In this document: piece by piece, positions 36,522 through 45,615 of the stretch | How the letters are laid out: every line of letters begins with the position of its first letter | How positions within the stretch are numbered: position 1 is the first letter of the stretch | From: Salinisphaera sp963835375 | GTDB lineage: Bacteria; Pseudomonadota; Gammaproteobacteria; Nevskiales; Salinisphaeraceae | Reading direction: 5' to 3' | Length of the DNA: 64,000 bases | Assembly: GCA_963835375.1 (NCBI GenBank) | Contig: CAWIGB010000038.1 | Location: 186,001-250,000, forward strand | Made by a program: the position numbers and the translations under genes | The notes under the pieces: generated by a model | What the model saw: the letters and a program-made list of their open reading frames with translations, nothing else | Told to the model about the DNA's origin: nothing | Databases searched by the model: none

Positions 36522-37792
36522 GCGACACGCGTTTCAACCGCCGCAGCCGGTTTGGCTGGGCGTTCTACGACTGGGCCAATTCGGCATTTGCGACGACCGT
36601 CGTGGCCGGCTTTTTTCCAGTGTTCTTCAAGACCTTCTGGAGCGCCGATTATCCGGCCGAAACCAGCACGCTGCAGCTCGGTGTAGGCAGCGCGCTGGCG
36701 AGTTTCCTCGTGTTGTTTCTGGCCCCGGTGGGCGGGGCGATCGCGGATCGCGGGCATCGCAAGAAGGCCGGGCTGGCGCTGTCGACCGGTCTTTCGGTCG
36801 CGGCCACGGCGGGGTTGTTCTGGGTCGGCCACGGGCAATGGCTGACCGCGATGACGCTGTTCGTGCTGGCGTCGATCGGCTTCTTCATGGCCATGGTGTT
36901 CTACGACAGCTTGATCGTGGATGTCTCGGCGCCGGCCGATTACGACCGGACGTCGGCGCTCGGCTACGGGCTCGGCTATCTGGGCGGCGGGCTGCTTGCT
37001 CGCGCTCAACGTCGCCATGACGCTATGGCCGCATGTCTTCGGCTGGCCGATCGAGCGGATGCCGTGCGCTGGTCGTTTCTGAGCGTCGCCATATGGTGGG
37101 CGCTGTTCTCGTTGCCGCTGTTCGTCTTCGCCGAGGAGGACACGGGCCGCGGCCGGGCGCCGGTCGGCCGGGCCATGCGCGAGGGCCTGCAGGAACTGCG
37201 AGGCACGGTGGGCGAGATCCTGAAACAGCGCGAGATCTGGCTGTTCCTGCTGGCCTACTGGCTCTATATCGACGGCGTGAACACCATCGTGCGCATGGCC
37301 GTTGATTTCGGCCTGAGCCTCGGCTTCGGCCAGGAAAGCCTGATCATGGCGCTGCTGCTGGTCCAGTTCATCGGTTTCCCGGCAGCGATCGCCTTTGGCT
37401 GGCTGGCGTCGATCTGGGAAACCAAGAAAGCGATCTATCTCGGGCTCTGCGTGTATGCCGCGATTTCCGGCTGGGCCTACTTCCTACAGGATGTCTGGCA
37501 GTTCTATGCCATGGCCGTTGCCATCGGGCTGGTTCAGGGCGGGGTACAGTCCCTGTCGCGTTCCTACTACGCGCGGCTGATCCCCGAGGGCAAGGCGGGC
37601 GAGTATTTCGGCATCTACAACATGCTCGGCAAGTTCGCCGCCGTGATCGGGCCGTTGCTGGTCGGCGTGGTGGCCGCCATGAGCGGCAGCGCGCGTCTTT
37701 CGATCCTGTCGGTGGTGATCCTGTTCATCGCGGGCGGTTGGCTGCTTACCCGTGTAGATGCCCGCAAGATCAAGCACTCGGCTGCGGCCTGA
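36518..37792 (+). CDS. MFS transporter of the UMF1 family, frameshifted
   Basis: A membrane transporter of about 424 residues with around 12 helices. The start FGWAFYDWANSAFATTVVAG is the UMF1 (Atg22-like) signature, FYDSLIVDVSAP and LGYGLGYLGGGLL follow, and SRSYYARLIPEGKAGEYFGI near the end is diagnostic. UMF1 proteins are proton-linked exporters or importers of amino acids or other small molecules; the substrate is not known. A TTG at 36518, with AAGG 10 bp upstream, overlaps a possible rimI TGA as TTGA. Between about 36997 and 37055 the frame shifts and returns (LALNVAMTLWPHVFGWPIE in the alternative frame). Confidence 0.82.
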   Translation: MSDTRFNRRSRFGWAFYDWANSAFATTVVAGFFPVFFKTFWSADYPAETSTLQLGVGSALASFLVLFLAPVGGAIADRGHRKKAGLALSTGLSVAATAGLFWVGHGQWLTAMTLFVLASIGFFMAMVFYDSLIVDVSAPADYDRTSALGYGLGYLGGGLLARAQRRHDAMAACLRLADRADAVRWSFLSVAIWWALFSLPLFVFAEEDTGRGRAPVGRAMREGLQELRGTVGEILKQREIWLFLLAYWLYIDGVNTIVRMAVDFGLSLGFGQESLIMALLLVQFIGFPAAIAFGWLASIWETKKAIYLGLCVYAAISGWAYFLQDVWQFYAMAVAIGLVQGGVQSLSRSYYARLIPEGKAGEYFGIYNMLGKFAAVIGPLLVGVVAAMSGSARLSILSVVILFIAGGWLLTRVDARKIKHSAAA

Positions 37793-38194
37793 GCCGTTAT
37801 GTTGGCTTACGACCTCGGGCCGTTCGAGGCGGGTCTGGCAATGGGCATGCGCGCTCGGATCGTCGTCTGACCCCCACAGGCTGCTGACCCGGGCCAACCG
37901 CCAGGAGTGGCGTCTGCCCGGCCCCTGGGGTTGCGACCACTTCGCATGGCCCCGGGCGTCAGCTTGCGCCCGGCATCGTGCCTTGCGGCGTTGCGCAGGT
38001 CGCGATTAGGGGCAGTAACGCGACCCGCGCAGAAGTATGCCCAGGTTTGAGAAGAGGGCGCCGGTCAGCAGACGGGCCATCTGTGGCACGAACTGCAGGA
38101 CCACGACGGGCATTGGCCGCATGACAAGCGCGGGCTAACACGCCGCAGCCAGCACTTTCGGTCTTGGCGTGAACAAGCTGACTGGCTCGTACCC
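37793..38194. other. Intergenic stretch between two convergent genes
   Basis: About 400 bases between the stop of the MFS gene and the stop of the thiolase gene. No coding pattern, RNA gene or U-tailed hairpin is recognised. A GC-rich inverted pair, GCCCCGGGC and GCGCCCGGC near 37950-37975, might act as a transcription stop. Confidence 0.35.
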
Positions 38195-39397
38195 TTAGAA
38201 CACTTCGAACAGCCCGGCCGCGCCGATGCCGCCGCCGACACACATGGTGACCACGACAAATTTCACGCCGCGCCGTCGGCCCTCGATGAGCGCATGGCCG
38301 ACCATCCGGGCGCCGGACATGCCGTAGGGATGGCCGATCGATATGGAGCCACCGTCGACGTTGTAGATGTCCGGGTCGATGCCGAGATAATCGCGGCAAT
38401 ACAGGCACTGGCTTGCGAACGCTTCGTTGAGTTCCCACAGACCAATATCGTCGATGGTCAAGCCAAAGCGCTCCATGAGTTTCGGTACGGCGTAAATCGG
38501 GCCGATGCCCATTTCGTCGGGCGCGCAGCCCGCGACCGCCATGCCGACGTAAGCGCCCAGCGGTTCCAGCCCGCGTCGCTCGGCTTCGGCTGCTTCCATG
38601 AGCACACTGGCCGAGGCGCCGTCGGAGAGCTGGGACGCATTGCCGGCCGTGATGTATCGCCCCTGAGCGATCTGCTGGCCGTGCTCGAAGACCGGCTTGA
38701 GTTGGGCCAGGCCGGCCAGAGTGGTGCTCGGTCGATTGCCTTCATCCTGGCTCAACGTGACCGACTCGGAGCCGGTCTCGCCGGTTTGTTTATCCACCGT
38801 GGTCTTGATCGCACTTGTGGGGACGATCTCGTCGTCGAAACGCCCGGCCTGCTGGGCGGCGGCCGTGCGCATCTGCGACTGGTAGGCGTATTCGTCCTGC
38901 GCCTCGCGCGAGATGCCATAACGCTCGGCCACGATCTCGGCGGTTTCGAGCATGCTCATGTAGATATCGGGCTGGTGTTCGTCCAGCCAGGGATCTCGAA
39001 CACGATATTGATTGCGATGTTCGTTCTGTACCAGCGAGATCGATTCCAGCCCGCCGCCGACCACCACTTCCATTTGATCGTGAACGATCTGCTTGGCTGC
39101 GGTTGCAATGCCCATGAGTCCGGAGGCGCATTGCCGGTCGATCGTCATCCCCGGCACGCTGGTGGGCAGGCCGGCGCGCAAAGCGCACTGGCGCGCGACG
39201 TTGCCGCCGGTCGAACCCTGTTGCTGTGCGACGCCCAGAATGACGTCATCCACGGCGTCGGCTTCGAGCGCCGCGCGTTTGATGGCATGTTCGATGGCGT
39301 GGCCGCCCAAGGCCTGCCCCTGGGTATTGTTGAAAGCGCCGCGATAGGCTTTGCCGATCGGCGTGCGTGCCGTGGAAACGATGACAGCTTGGCGCAT
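38195..39397 (-). CDS. Acetyl-CoA C-acyltransferase (thiolase)
   Basis: An intact 400-residue thiolase that splits 3-oxoacyl-CoA with CoA, the last step of beta-oxidation. The nucleophile Cys is in DRQCASGLMGIATAAKQ (about residue 89). WELNEAFASQCLYC has the NEAF motif, ISIGHPYGMSGARM the GHP motif with catalytic His, and CVGGGIGAAGLFEVF the C-terminal C-x-G-G-G-x-G. The ATG at 39397 has GAGGAG 7 bp upstream. It is divergent from the nitronate monooxygenase-like gene, with a palindromic operator between them. It could serve the beta-oxidation genes at 53-60 kb as their missing thiolase. Confidence 0.93.
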   Translation of the reverse strand: MRQAVIVSTARTPIGKAYRGAFNNTQGQALGGHAIEHAIKRAALEADAVDDVILGVAQQQGSTGGNVARQCALRAGLPTSVPGMTIDRQCASGLMGIATAAKQIVHDQMEVVVGGGLESISLVQNEHRNQYRVRDPWLDEHQPDIYMSMLETAEIVAERYGISREAQDEYAYQSQMRTAAAQQAGRFDDEIVPTSAIKTTVDKQTGETGSESVTLSQDEGNRPSTTLAGLAQLKPVFEHGQQIAQGRYITAGNASQLSDGASASVLMEAAEAERRGLEPLGAYVGMAVAGCAPDEMGIGPIYAVPKLMERFGLTIDDIGLWELNEAFASQCLYCRDYLGIDPDIYNVDGGSISIGHPYGMSGARMVGHALIEGRRRGVKFVVVTMCVGGGIGAAGLFEVF

Positions 39398-39467
39398 GAA
39401 ACTCCTCGGTCATTCTGGTAGGGCCGGTTGGCCGTTGCGGTTGTCAAAAGACACCCGGGTATTTAAA

Positions 39468-39484
39468 TTGAAACATCGTTTCAA
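39468..39484. promoter_or_regulatory. Palindromic operator TTGAAAC-N3-GTTTCAA
   Basis: TTGAAACATCGTTTCAA has perfect 7-bp arms around ATC. It lies midway between the divergent thiolase (39397) and monooxygenase (39553) starts, about 70 bp from each. The core GAAAC-N3-GTTTC resembles PsrA sites of pseudomonads and, less closely, IclR sites. Related sequences occur before four other units downstream. Confidence 0.6.
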
Positions 39485-39552
39485 AATAAGGATAGGCAGT
39501 ATGTTGAGGGGCGGCGCCAGCGTCAAGACGAGTTCAGGACCCATCGAGGAGC

Positions 39553-40516
39553 GTGCCCGTGTCGCTGAGTGAACGTCTTCGCGCCGATATGCGGCTGCCG
39601 GTCATCGGATCGCCGATGTTCATCGTGTCGAACCCCGAGCTGGTGATCGCGCAGTGCACACGCGGGCATCATCGGCTCCTTCCCGGCGCTCAATGCCCGA
39701 CCGGCCGATCAGTTGCCGGTCTGGCTCGAGCGCATCACGAACGCGCTGGACGCGGAGCGCAAGGCGCGCCCCGAGGCCCGGATCGCGCCGTTCGCCGTCA
39801 ATCAGATCGTTCATGCCTCCAACGACCGGCTGGAACAGGATCTGCGAAGCTGCGCGGATTACCGTGTGCCGTTGATGATCACGAGCCTGCGTGCGCCCCA
39901 TGCGGCGGTCGAGGCCGCGCACGACTATGGCGGGCATGTCTTCCACGACGTGATCAACGTGCGTCACGCCGAGAAGGCGATCGAAGCGGGCGTGGACGGG
40001 CTGATCGTGGTCTGTGCCGGCGCCGGCGGGCATGCCGGCACACTGAGCCCGTTTGCGCTGGTCTCCGAGATCCGACGATTCTGGGATGGCCCGCTGGTCC
40101 TGTCCGGCGCCATCACCCGAGGCGAGCATATCCTGGCCGCCGAGGCGCTCGGCGCGGACTTCGCCTATATGGGCACGCGTTTCATCGCCACCGATGAAGC
40201 CAATGCCGCGGCGGATTACAAGACCATGATCACGGCGTCGAGCGCGACCGATATCGTCTACAGCAATCTGTTCACGGGCGTGCACGGCAATTATCTGGGC
40301 GGGTCGATCGAGAACGCCGGGCTCGACCCGCACGACCTGCCGACATCCGACAAGCATGCCATGAGCTTCGGAAGCGATCGCAAGAAAGCCTGGAAGGATA
40401 TCTGGGGCGCGGGGCAGGGCGTCGGGAACATCGACGCGGTCGAGCCGGCGGCCGACGTCATCGAACAACTGATCGCGGAATACGACGCGGCGCGCCAGCG
40501 GCTCAGCGGCGACTGA
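39553..40516 (+). CDS. Nitronate monooxygenase-like flavoenzyme (2-nitropropane dioxygenase family), frameshifted
   Basis: FMN-binding TIM-barrel protein of about 320 residues. MRLPVIGSPMFIVSNPELVI starts the barrel as in NMO enzymes; AGIIGSFPALNARP follows after the break. GLIVVCAGAGGHAGTLSPFA (about 140) holds the family's catalytic His region, and LSGAITRGEHILAAEALGAD, FAYMGTRFIATDEA bind the FMN phosphate. One extra base near 39660 (CAGTGCACA/GCGGGC) breaks it. The start is GTG at 39553 with GAGGAG upstream. In beta-oxidation loci such enzymes may act as flavin-dependent enoyl reductases or detoxify nitronates; the substrate here is unknown. Confidence 0.85.
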
Positions 40517-40596
40517 ATCTGGCGGTCGCCGTGAGCGCTGGATGAAGCCGCAACGAACAGGTCAGCCAACTCGATCGGCCCGAATTCGGGTGAACG

Positions 40597-41056
40597 TCAG
40601 ACGATGTACAACGTCAGCGTCTCGGCCACGCAGGCCGGCTTGTCGTGGTCTTCGATCTCGATGGTGACATGGCAGCCGATAAGGAAATGGCCGGCGCCGC
40701 GCGCGACGACGTCGCTCAGCCGGACCCGTGCCCGTATCCGCGCGCCGGCCGGCACCGGGCTGACAAAACGCAGGGTATTCAGCCCGTAGTTCACGCGGGT
40801 AGCTGACCTCGCGCACGGTAAAGACCTCGCCGACCAGCCGCGGCAGCAACGACAACGTCAGAAAACCGTGGGCGACCGGGCCGCCGAGCGGCGACTCGCG
40901 CGTTGCGCGCTCGACATCGACATGAATCCATTGATGATCGTCGGTGGCATCGGCGAAGCGATCGATACGCGACTGGTCGACCGTCAGCCAGTCGCTCGTG
41001 CCGAGTTCGGCCCCGACACGGGCTTGTAAGGCCGGGATATCGTCAAAGACCTGCAT
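40597..41056 (-). CDS. MaoC-like (R)-specific enoyl-CoA hydratase, frameshifted
   Basis: A hot-dog hydratase of about 152 residues that adds water to enoyl-CoA. The hydratase 2 motif is FADATDDHQWIHVDVERATR then SPLGGPVAHGFLTLSLLPRL, where the Asp and His are catalytic. The second half starts VNYGLNTLRFVSPVPAGARI. One extra base near 40798 breaks REVSY from RVNYGL. The ATG at 41056 is used, giving a start like homologues. It is the last gene of the minus-strand SDR/ETF-QO/ETF operon, 60 bp after etfA. Confidence 0.86.
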
Positions 41057-41115
41057 GGGCGATCTCAATCAAACGCCATGCTACGGCGTCGCGTGCGAAA
41101 CACGCTTGCTGGCTG

Positions 41116-42066
41116 TTATCCAACCGCTCTCTCGAGTTCCGGAATGATCTCGAACAGATCGCCGACCAGGCCGATGTCGGCAATCTCGAAGATCGGGGCC
41201 TCCTCGTCCTTGTTGATCGCCACGATCGTACCGGCGTCCTTGATGCCGGCCAGATGCTGAATCGCGCCCGAGATGCCGAAGCAGATATACAGCGCGGGCG
41301 AGATGATCTTGCCGGTCTGGCCGACCTGCATATCGTTGGGCACGTAGCCGGCGTCCACTGCCGCACGCGAGGCGCCGACCGCAGCGCCGATCTTGTCGGC
41401 GAAGTCGTAGATGATGCGGAAGTTGTCTTCGCTACCGACGCCGCGGCCACCGGACACCACTTTGGGCGCGGTCTGCAAGTCCGGCCGGTCGGAGGTCTGC
41501 TGTTCCAGGCCGATGAAACGGGTATGGCTCGGCAGCTCGACGTCCAGCGTGATCTGCTCGACCGTCGCCTGGTTGTCCGTGCTCGCAGCGGGATAGGACG
41601 CGCAGCGCACGGAGGCGACCAGGACATGATCGGCCGGCGCGGCGACCGTCGTCACGGCGTTGCCGGCATAGATGGGCCGGTCGAACTCGTGCGGCCCGTG
41701 CACGGCCATGATGTCGGTCACCATGGGCGCGCCGAGCAGAGCGGCCACCCGCGGCATGAGATCCTTGCCGAAGGTCGTGTTCGGGCCGAGTACATGGCTG
41801 TACTGACCTTGTTCGACGGCCGCGACGATCTGTGGAGCGAACACGGCCGCGGTGGGATGCGCGTTGGCGGGATTGTCGGCGTGGCGTACGGTCGTTACAC
41901 CGTCGATTCGTGCGGCTTCGGCGGCGATAGCCGCACCGTCGTCGGCCAGCACCAGCACGTCGATTGCGCCGGGCGCGATCTGCTGTGCGCAGGCCGCCGT
42001 GCGCGCGGTCGATTCGTTGAGGGCGCCGTCCAGATGGTCGGCGATGATCAGAATCCTGTGGCTCAT
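41116..42066 (-). CDS. etfA: Electron transfer flavoprotein alpha subunit
   Basis: The FAD-carrying subunit of ETF, which takes electrons from acyl-CoA dehydrogenases and passes them to ETF-QO. It is intact at 316 residues. ILIIADHLDGALNESTARTA starts the N-terminal domain. The FAD-binding C-terminal part shows VVSGGRGVGSEDNFRIIYDF, GASRAAVDAGYVPNDMQVGQ, TGKIISPALYICFGISGAIQH and AINKDEEAPIFEIADIG, all in normal order. The start overlaps the etfB stop (ATGA), so the two subunits are translationally coupled. Confidence 0.95.
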   Translation of the reverse strand: MSHRILIIADHLDGALNESTARTAACAQQIAPGAIDVLVLADDGAAIAAEAARIDGVTTVRHADNPANAHPTAAVFAPQIVAAVEQGQYSHVLGPNTTFGKDLMPRVAALLGAPMVTDIMAVHGPHEFDRPIYAGNAVTTVAAPADHVLVASVRCASYPAASTDNQATVEQITLDVELPSHTRFIGLEQQTSDRPDLQTAPKVVSGGRGVGSEDNFRIIYDFADKIGAAVGASRAAVDAGYVPNDMQVGQTGKIISPALYICFGISGAIQHLAGIKDAGTIVAINKDEEAPIFEIADIGLVGDLFEIIPELERAVG

Positions 42067-42809
42067 AGCAGGCTCTTCTCCTTGAGTTTGGCGACCAGTT
42101 CGTCGACCGATCCGACGCGTACGCCGGTCTCGCGCTGCGGCGGCGGCGCGGTCTTGCGGGTTTCCAGTAGGGCGGCGGGTTCCACGCCGAGCTCGGCCAG
42201 GCTGCTGGCCTCGATTGGTTTCTTTTTCGCCTTCATGATGTTGGGCAGCTTGAGATAGCGCGGCTCGTTGAGGCGGAGATCGGCCGTGATCACGGCCGGT
42301 AGATCCACTTCCAGGGTTTCGAGCCCGGCATCAATCTCGCGGGTAACCCGGGCATGGTCCCCGGTCAGCTCGATCACCGAAGCGAACGTGGCCTGTGGCC
42401 AGCCGAGCAAGGCGGCCGTCATCTGGCCGGTTTGATTGGCATCGTCGTCGATCGCCTGTTTGCCCATCAGAAAGACCGCGGGCTGCTCGTCTTCGGCGAT
42501 GGCCTTGAACACGCGGGCAGCCGTCAACGGCTGGACCGGCTTCTCCGTCTTGACGTGAATGGCGCGATCGCAGCCGAAGGCCAGGGCCGTGCGCAGCTGC
42601 TCGGCCGCCGCATCGGGGCCGATGGTCACGGCCACGACTTCGTCGGCCGTGCCGGCTTCCTTCCACCGGATGGCCTGCTCGACGGCGATTTCGTCGAACG
42701 GATTCATGCTGTGCTTGACGCCGTCGGTGACCACGCCCGAGCCGTCGGGTTTGATCTGGATACGGACGTTGTAGTCGATCGCGCGTTTGACGCTGACGAG
42801 TACTTTCAT
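42063..42809 (-). CDS. etfB: Electron transfer flavoprotein beta subunit
   Basis: The AMP-binding partner of EtfA. It is intact at 248 residues: MKVLVSVKRAIDYNVRIQIK, SMNPFDEIAVEQAIRWKEAG, VFLMGKQAIDDDANQTGQMT and ADLRLNEPRYLKLPNIMKAK are family hallmarks, the last being the recognition loop that docks with partner dehydrogenases. It lies 16 bp downstream of the ETF-QO gene and overlaps etfA by 4 bp. A purine-rich AAAGGATAGCC precedes the ATG. With many acyl-CoA dehydrogenases encoded in the same 25 kb, this is probably their common electron acceptor. Confidence 0.95.
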   Translation of the reverse strand: MKVLVSVKRAIDYNVRIQIKPDGSGVVTDGVKHSMNPFDEIAVEQAIRWKEAGTADEVVAVTIGPDAAAEQLRTALAFGCDRAIHVKTEKPVQPLTAARVFKAIAEDEQPAVFLMGKQAIDDDANQTGQMTAALLGWPQATFASVIELTGDHARVTREIDAGLETLEVDLPAVITADLRLNEPRYLKLPNIMKAKKKPIEASSLAELGVEPAALLETRKTAPPPQRETGVRVGSVDELVAKLKEKSLL

Positions 42810-42825
42810 GGCTATCCTTTGCGGG

Positions 42826-44448
42826 TCAGAGGTTGTAGTAATTCGGCCCCGAGCCGCCCTCGGGCACGACCCAGTTGATGATCTGGTACGGGTCCTTGAT
42901 ATCGCAGGTCTTGCAGTGCACGCAGTTGGCGGCGTTGATCTTCAGTTCCGGCTCTCCGGCGTCGTTCTCCACCATCTCGTAGACATTGGCCGGGCAGAAC
43001 CGCGTGCACGGATTGCCGTACTCGTGGGTACAGCGCTCGATACAGATGTTCGGATCCAGTACCTGTAGATGCACCGGCTGATCTTCATCGTGCTCGGTCT
43101 GGGCGTAGTAGACCGAGGCCAGCCGATCCCGCGGGGGGAGGTCGCGTTCGACGTAACCCTGGGCGTCTTCCGGCGTGGGTGTATCGAGGTTCTCGAGCTT
43201 CTGGGTGGCTTTCCAATCGGCGTGATTGGATAGTGTCCAGGGCGAGGCGCCCTTCGTGGCCGTCTCCCAGACTGCATTCAGCAGCCCGGTCCACTGGCCC
43301 TTGTTGAAGCCGGGCCGAATATTGCGAACCTGCTTCAGCTCGGTACCGACTTCGGAGGCTCGCAGCACGGCATCGAAGCCTTCGGCCGTACCCTGGGCCA
43401 CGATATGATCAGCGGCGATCATCCCCGAGCGCATCGCGGTATGGATGCCCTTGATCTTGGGCACGTTCAACGTACCCGCGGCATCGCCGAGAATGATCGC
43501 GCCGGGCATATCCATCTTCGGCAGCGACTGCCAGCCGCCCTCGACCAACGCTCGAGCGCCGGCCGACACGATCTCGCCACCCTCGAGCATCGGCTTGATC
43601 TTGGGGTGATGCTTGAACTGTTGGAAGGCCTCGAACGGACGCAGGCGCGGGTCCGCATAGTCCAGACCGATGACAAAACCGATGGCAATGCGGTTGTCGT
43701 CGAGATGATAGACAAAGCTGCCACCGTAGGTATCGTTGGCCAGCGGCCAGCCGATCGTATGCTGGACGAGCCCCGGCCGGCATTGGCCTTCGGGCACCTT
43801 CCAGAGCTCCTTCAAGCCGATGCCGTAGGTCTGCGGGTCACTGTGCTTGTCGAGCTCGAAATGCTGGATGAGCTGTTTGCTGCAATTGCCGCGGCACCCC
43901 TCGGCAAACAGCGTGACCGGCGCATGGATCTCGATGCCCGGGGTGAAGCTGTCCTTCGGCTGGCCGGCCCGATTCAGCCCCATGTCCGGCGTGCGGACAC
44001 CCTTGACCGCGCCGTTGTCGTCGAACAGCGCTTCGGCGGCCGGAAAACCGGGGTAGATTTCGACGCCCAGCGCTTCGGCCTTCGGCGCCAGCCAACTCAT
44101 CAGGTTCGCGATCGAGACGATCACATTGCCGGTGTTCTTCTGCTGCGGCGGCGTGGGCAGCCGTTTCGCGCCGTCGCCGCTGAGCCGCCAGAACTCGTCC
44201 TCGACCGCATCGACGCAGATCGCGGGCGGATCGTCACGCCAGTCCGGTACCAATTCGTCGAGCGGTCCGGTCTCGATGACCGCACCGGCGAGGTTGTGGG
44301 CCCCGACTTCCGATGCTTTTTCGAGCACGCAGACGTCGGTATCCGGTGATTGCTGCTTGACGCGCATGGCCGCGGCCAGCCCGGCCGGGCCGGCGCCGAC
44401 GACGAGTACGTCGTAGGCCATCACGTCGCGTTCGGTTTGTTCGGTCAT
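42826..44448 (-). CDS. Electron transfer flavoprotein-ubiquinone oxidoreductase
   Basis: Membrane-associated flavo-iron-sulfur enzyme that moves electrons from ETF to ubiquinone. It is intact at 540 residues. FAD site VVGAGPAGLAAAMRVKQ near residue 16; substrate domain blocks GCRGNCSKQLI and GDAAGTLNVPKIKGIHTAMR; and the C-terminal [4Fe-4S] ligands in CTRFCPANVYEM and NCVHCKTCDIKDP. The order ETF-QO, etfB, etfA in one operon makes a complete electron path for acyl-CoA oxidation. The SDR gene lies 79 bp upstream on the same strand. Confidence 0.95.
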   Translation of the reverse strand: MTEQTERDVMAYDVLVVGAGPAGLAAAMRVKQQSPDTDVCVLEKASEVGAHNLAGAVIETGPLDELVPDWRDDPPAICVDAVEDEFWRLSGDGAKRLPTPPQQKNTGNVIVSIANLMSWLAPKAEALGVEIYPGFPAAEALFDDNGAVKGVRTPDMGLNRAGQPKDSFTPGIEIHAPVTLFAEGCRGNCSKQLIQHFELDKHSDPQTYGIGLKELWKVPEGQCRPGLVQHTIGWPLANDTYGGSFVYHLDDNRIAIGFVIGLDYADPRLRPFEAFQQFKHHPKIKPMLEGGEIVSAGARALVEGGWQSLPKMDMPGAIILGDAAGTLNVPKIKGIHTAMRSGMIAADHIVAQGTAEGFDAVLRASEVGTELKQVRNIRPGFNKGQWTGLLNAVWETATKGASPWTLSNHADWKATQKLENLDTPTPEDAQGYVERDLPPRDRLASVYYAQTEHDEDQPVHLQVLDPNICIERCTHEYGNPCTRFCPANVYEMVENDAGEPELKINAANCVHCKTCDIKDPYQIINWVVPEGGSGPNYYNL

Positions 44449-44527
44449 AAGCGGTTCACGGGCAACGGTAAGGAACAGGGCAGAGTGCGGGCGCGGGGCG
44501 ACACGATACGACGGCTCGATGCCGCAA

Positions 44528-45316
44528 TCAGAATTTCATGCCGGGCATGTTCAACGAGGCCGTGTTGCCCCCGTCGACAGCGAGTGCCTGACCGGTGACG
44601 AAGCTGGCATCGTCGCTGGCGAGAAATGCGATCACGGCCGCCACTTCCTCGGGATGGCCATAACGACGCAGTTCGCAACGCGCGCCCAGCTTGTGGGTCT
44701 TGTCATGAGCGGCCGCGTATTCGAATACCGGTCGCGTCATGCCCGTTTCGATCAATCCGGGGCAGACTGCGTTAACGCGGATGCCGTATTCGCCGAGATC
44801 GCAGGCGGCGGTCTGGGTCAGGCTGATCACACCGGCCTTGGTGGCGCTGTAGGCATTGCCGCCGGCACCCGAGCGCAGTCCGGCGACCGAGGCGGTGTTC
44901 ACGATGGCCCCGCGACCGGCGGCCCGCATCGCGCCGGCGACGGTCTGCAGCACATGAGCGCTACCGAGCAGATTGACGTCCACGACAGCGCGCCAGTTGG
45001 CAAGATCGTTGTCCTGGATCGGTGAATGATCCGTGCCCGCGATGCCGGCATTGTTGCAGAGGACATCGATCCGACCGTGCGTCGTGATGATTTCTTCCAC
45101 CAGCGATGCCACGGCGGCGGCATCTCGAATATCCAGCGTGCGTGCCAGGTGGTCGGCCTCGACCGGGAGCTCTGCTTGCAGGCGGCTCAGCGCGGTTTCA
45201 TCGCGATCGAGGGCGATGACGGTTGCGCCTTCGGCGACCAGACGTCGGGTGCAGGCCCGGCCGATGCCACTCGCGGCCCCGGTGATCATGGCGATGCGTT
45301 GATCGAATCGGTTCAT
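44528..45316 (-). CDS. Short-chain dehydrogenase/reductase (3-hydroxyacyl-CoA or alcohol dehydrogenase-like)
   Basis: A classical SDR of 262 residues. TGAASGIGRACTRRLVAEG is the cofactor motif, NNAGIAG the structural NAG, and Y-S-A-T-K in GGNAYSATKAGVISLTQ carries catalytic Tyr and Lys, with Ser in VNTASVAGLRSG. An acidic residue after beta-2 (ALDRDETAL) suggests NAD use. The ATG at 45316 fits SDR starts; an upstream in-frame ATG at 45349 is possible. It is the first gene of the ETF operon and has a strong palindromic operator about 70 bp upstream. The exact hydroxy substrate is unknown. Confidence 0.88.
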   Translation of the reverse strand: MNRFDQRIAMITGAASGIGRACTRRLVAEGATVIALDRDETALSRLQAELPVEADHLARTLDIRDAAAVASLVEEIITTHGRIDVLCNNAGIAGTDHSPIQDNDLANWRAVVDVNLLGSAHVLQTVAGAMRAAGRGAIVNTASVAGLRSGAGGNAYSATKAGVISLTQTAACDLGEYGIRVNAVCPGLIETGMTRPVFEYAAAHDKTHKLGARCELRRYGHPEEVAAVIAFLASDDASFVTGQALAVDGGNTASLNMPGMKF

Positions 45317-45384
45317 GGCGTGACTGGCACTTCGACTGACGGATTGCATGGAATGATTCTACCGTTGATCGAAGTCGGGTCAAT

Positions 45385-45409
45385 AAAAATGAAATGCAAT
45401 TTCATTTTT
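45385..45409. promoter_or_regulatory. Perfect AT-rich palindromic operator before the SDR/ETF operon
   Basis: Arms AAAAATGAAAT and ATTTCATTTTT, 11 bp each, flank the centre GCA. The core GAAAT-N3-ATTTC lines up with the operator at 39468. It lies 69 bp upstream of the SDR start at 45316. Its size and position suit a dimeric repressor. Confidence 0.6.
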
Positions 45410-45615
45410 ATTTTCGAGGCTGTTTTCTGTCGCGGGAATGGCGTCGCGCGCCCTGGGTCTGCGCCGTAGAAACCAACCGGGCTGCGACGCCCCCTCTTCG
45501 GCCATTTTTTGCGCGCGTTTTCGTCACATGGTCGCCCCTACGCTCCTTAAACGCCCACAAAACCTGGCTCGAATCGGAAACGCCTCACGCCACGCATTCC
45601 CTTCGACGCAGACAC

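Noticed and set aside
37918..38000. Inverted GC-rich words between the MFS and thiolase genes as a terminator
   Set aside because: Pairing is imperfect and no T run follows on either strand; noted only in the intergenic entry.
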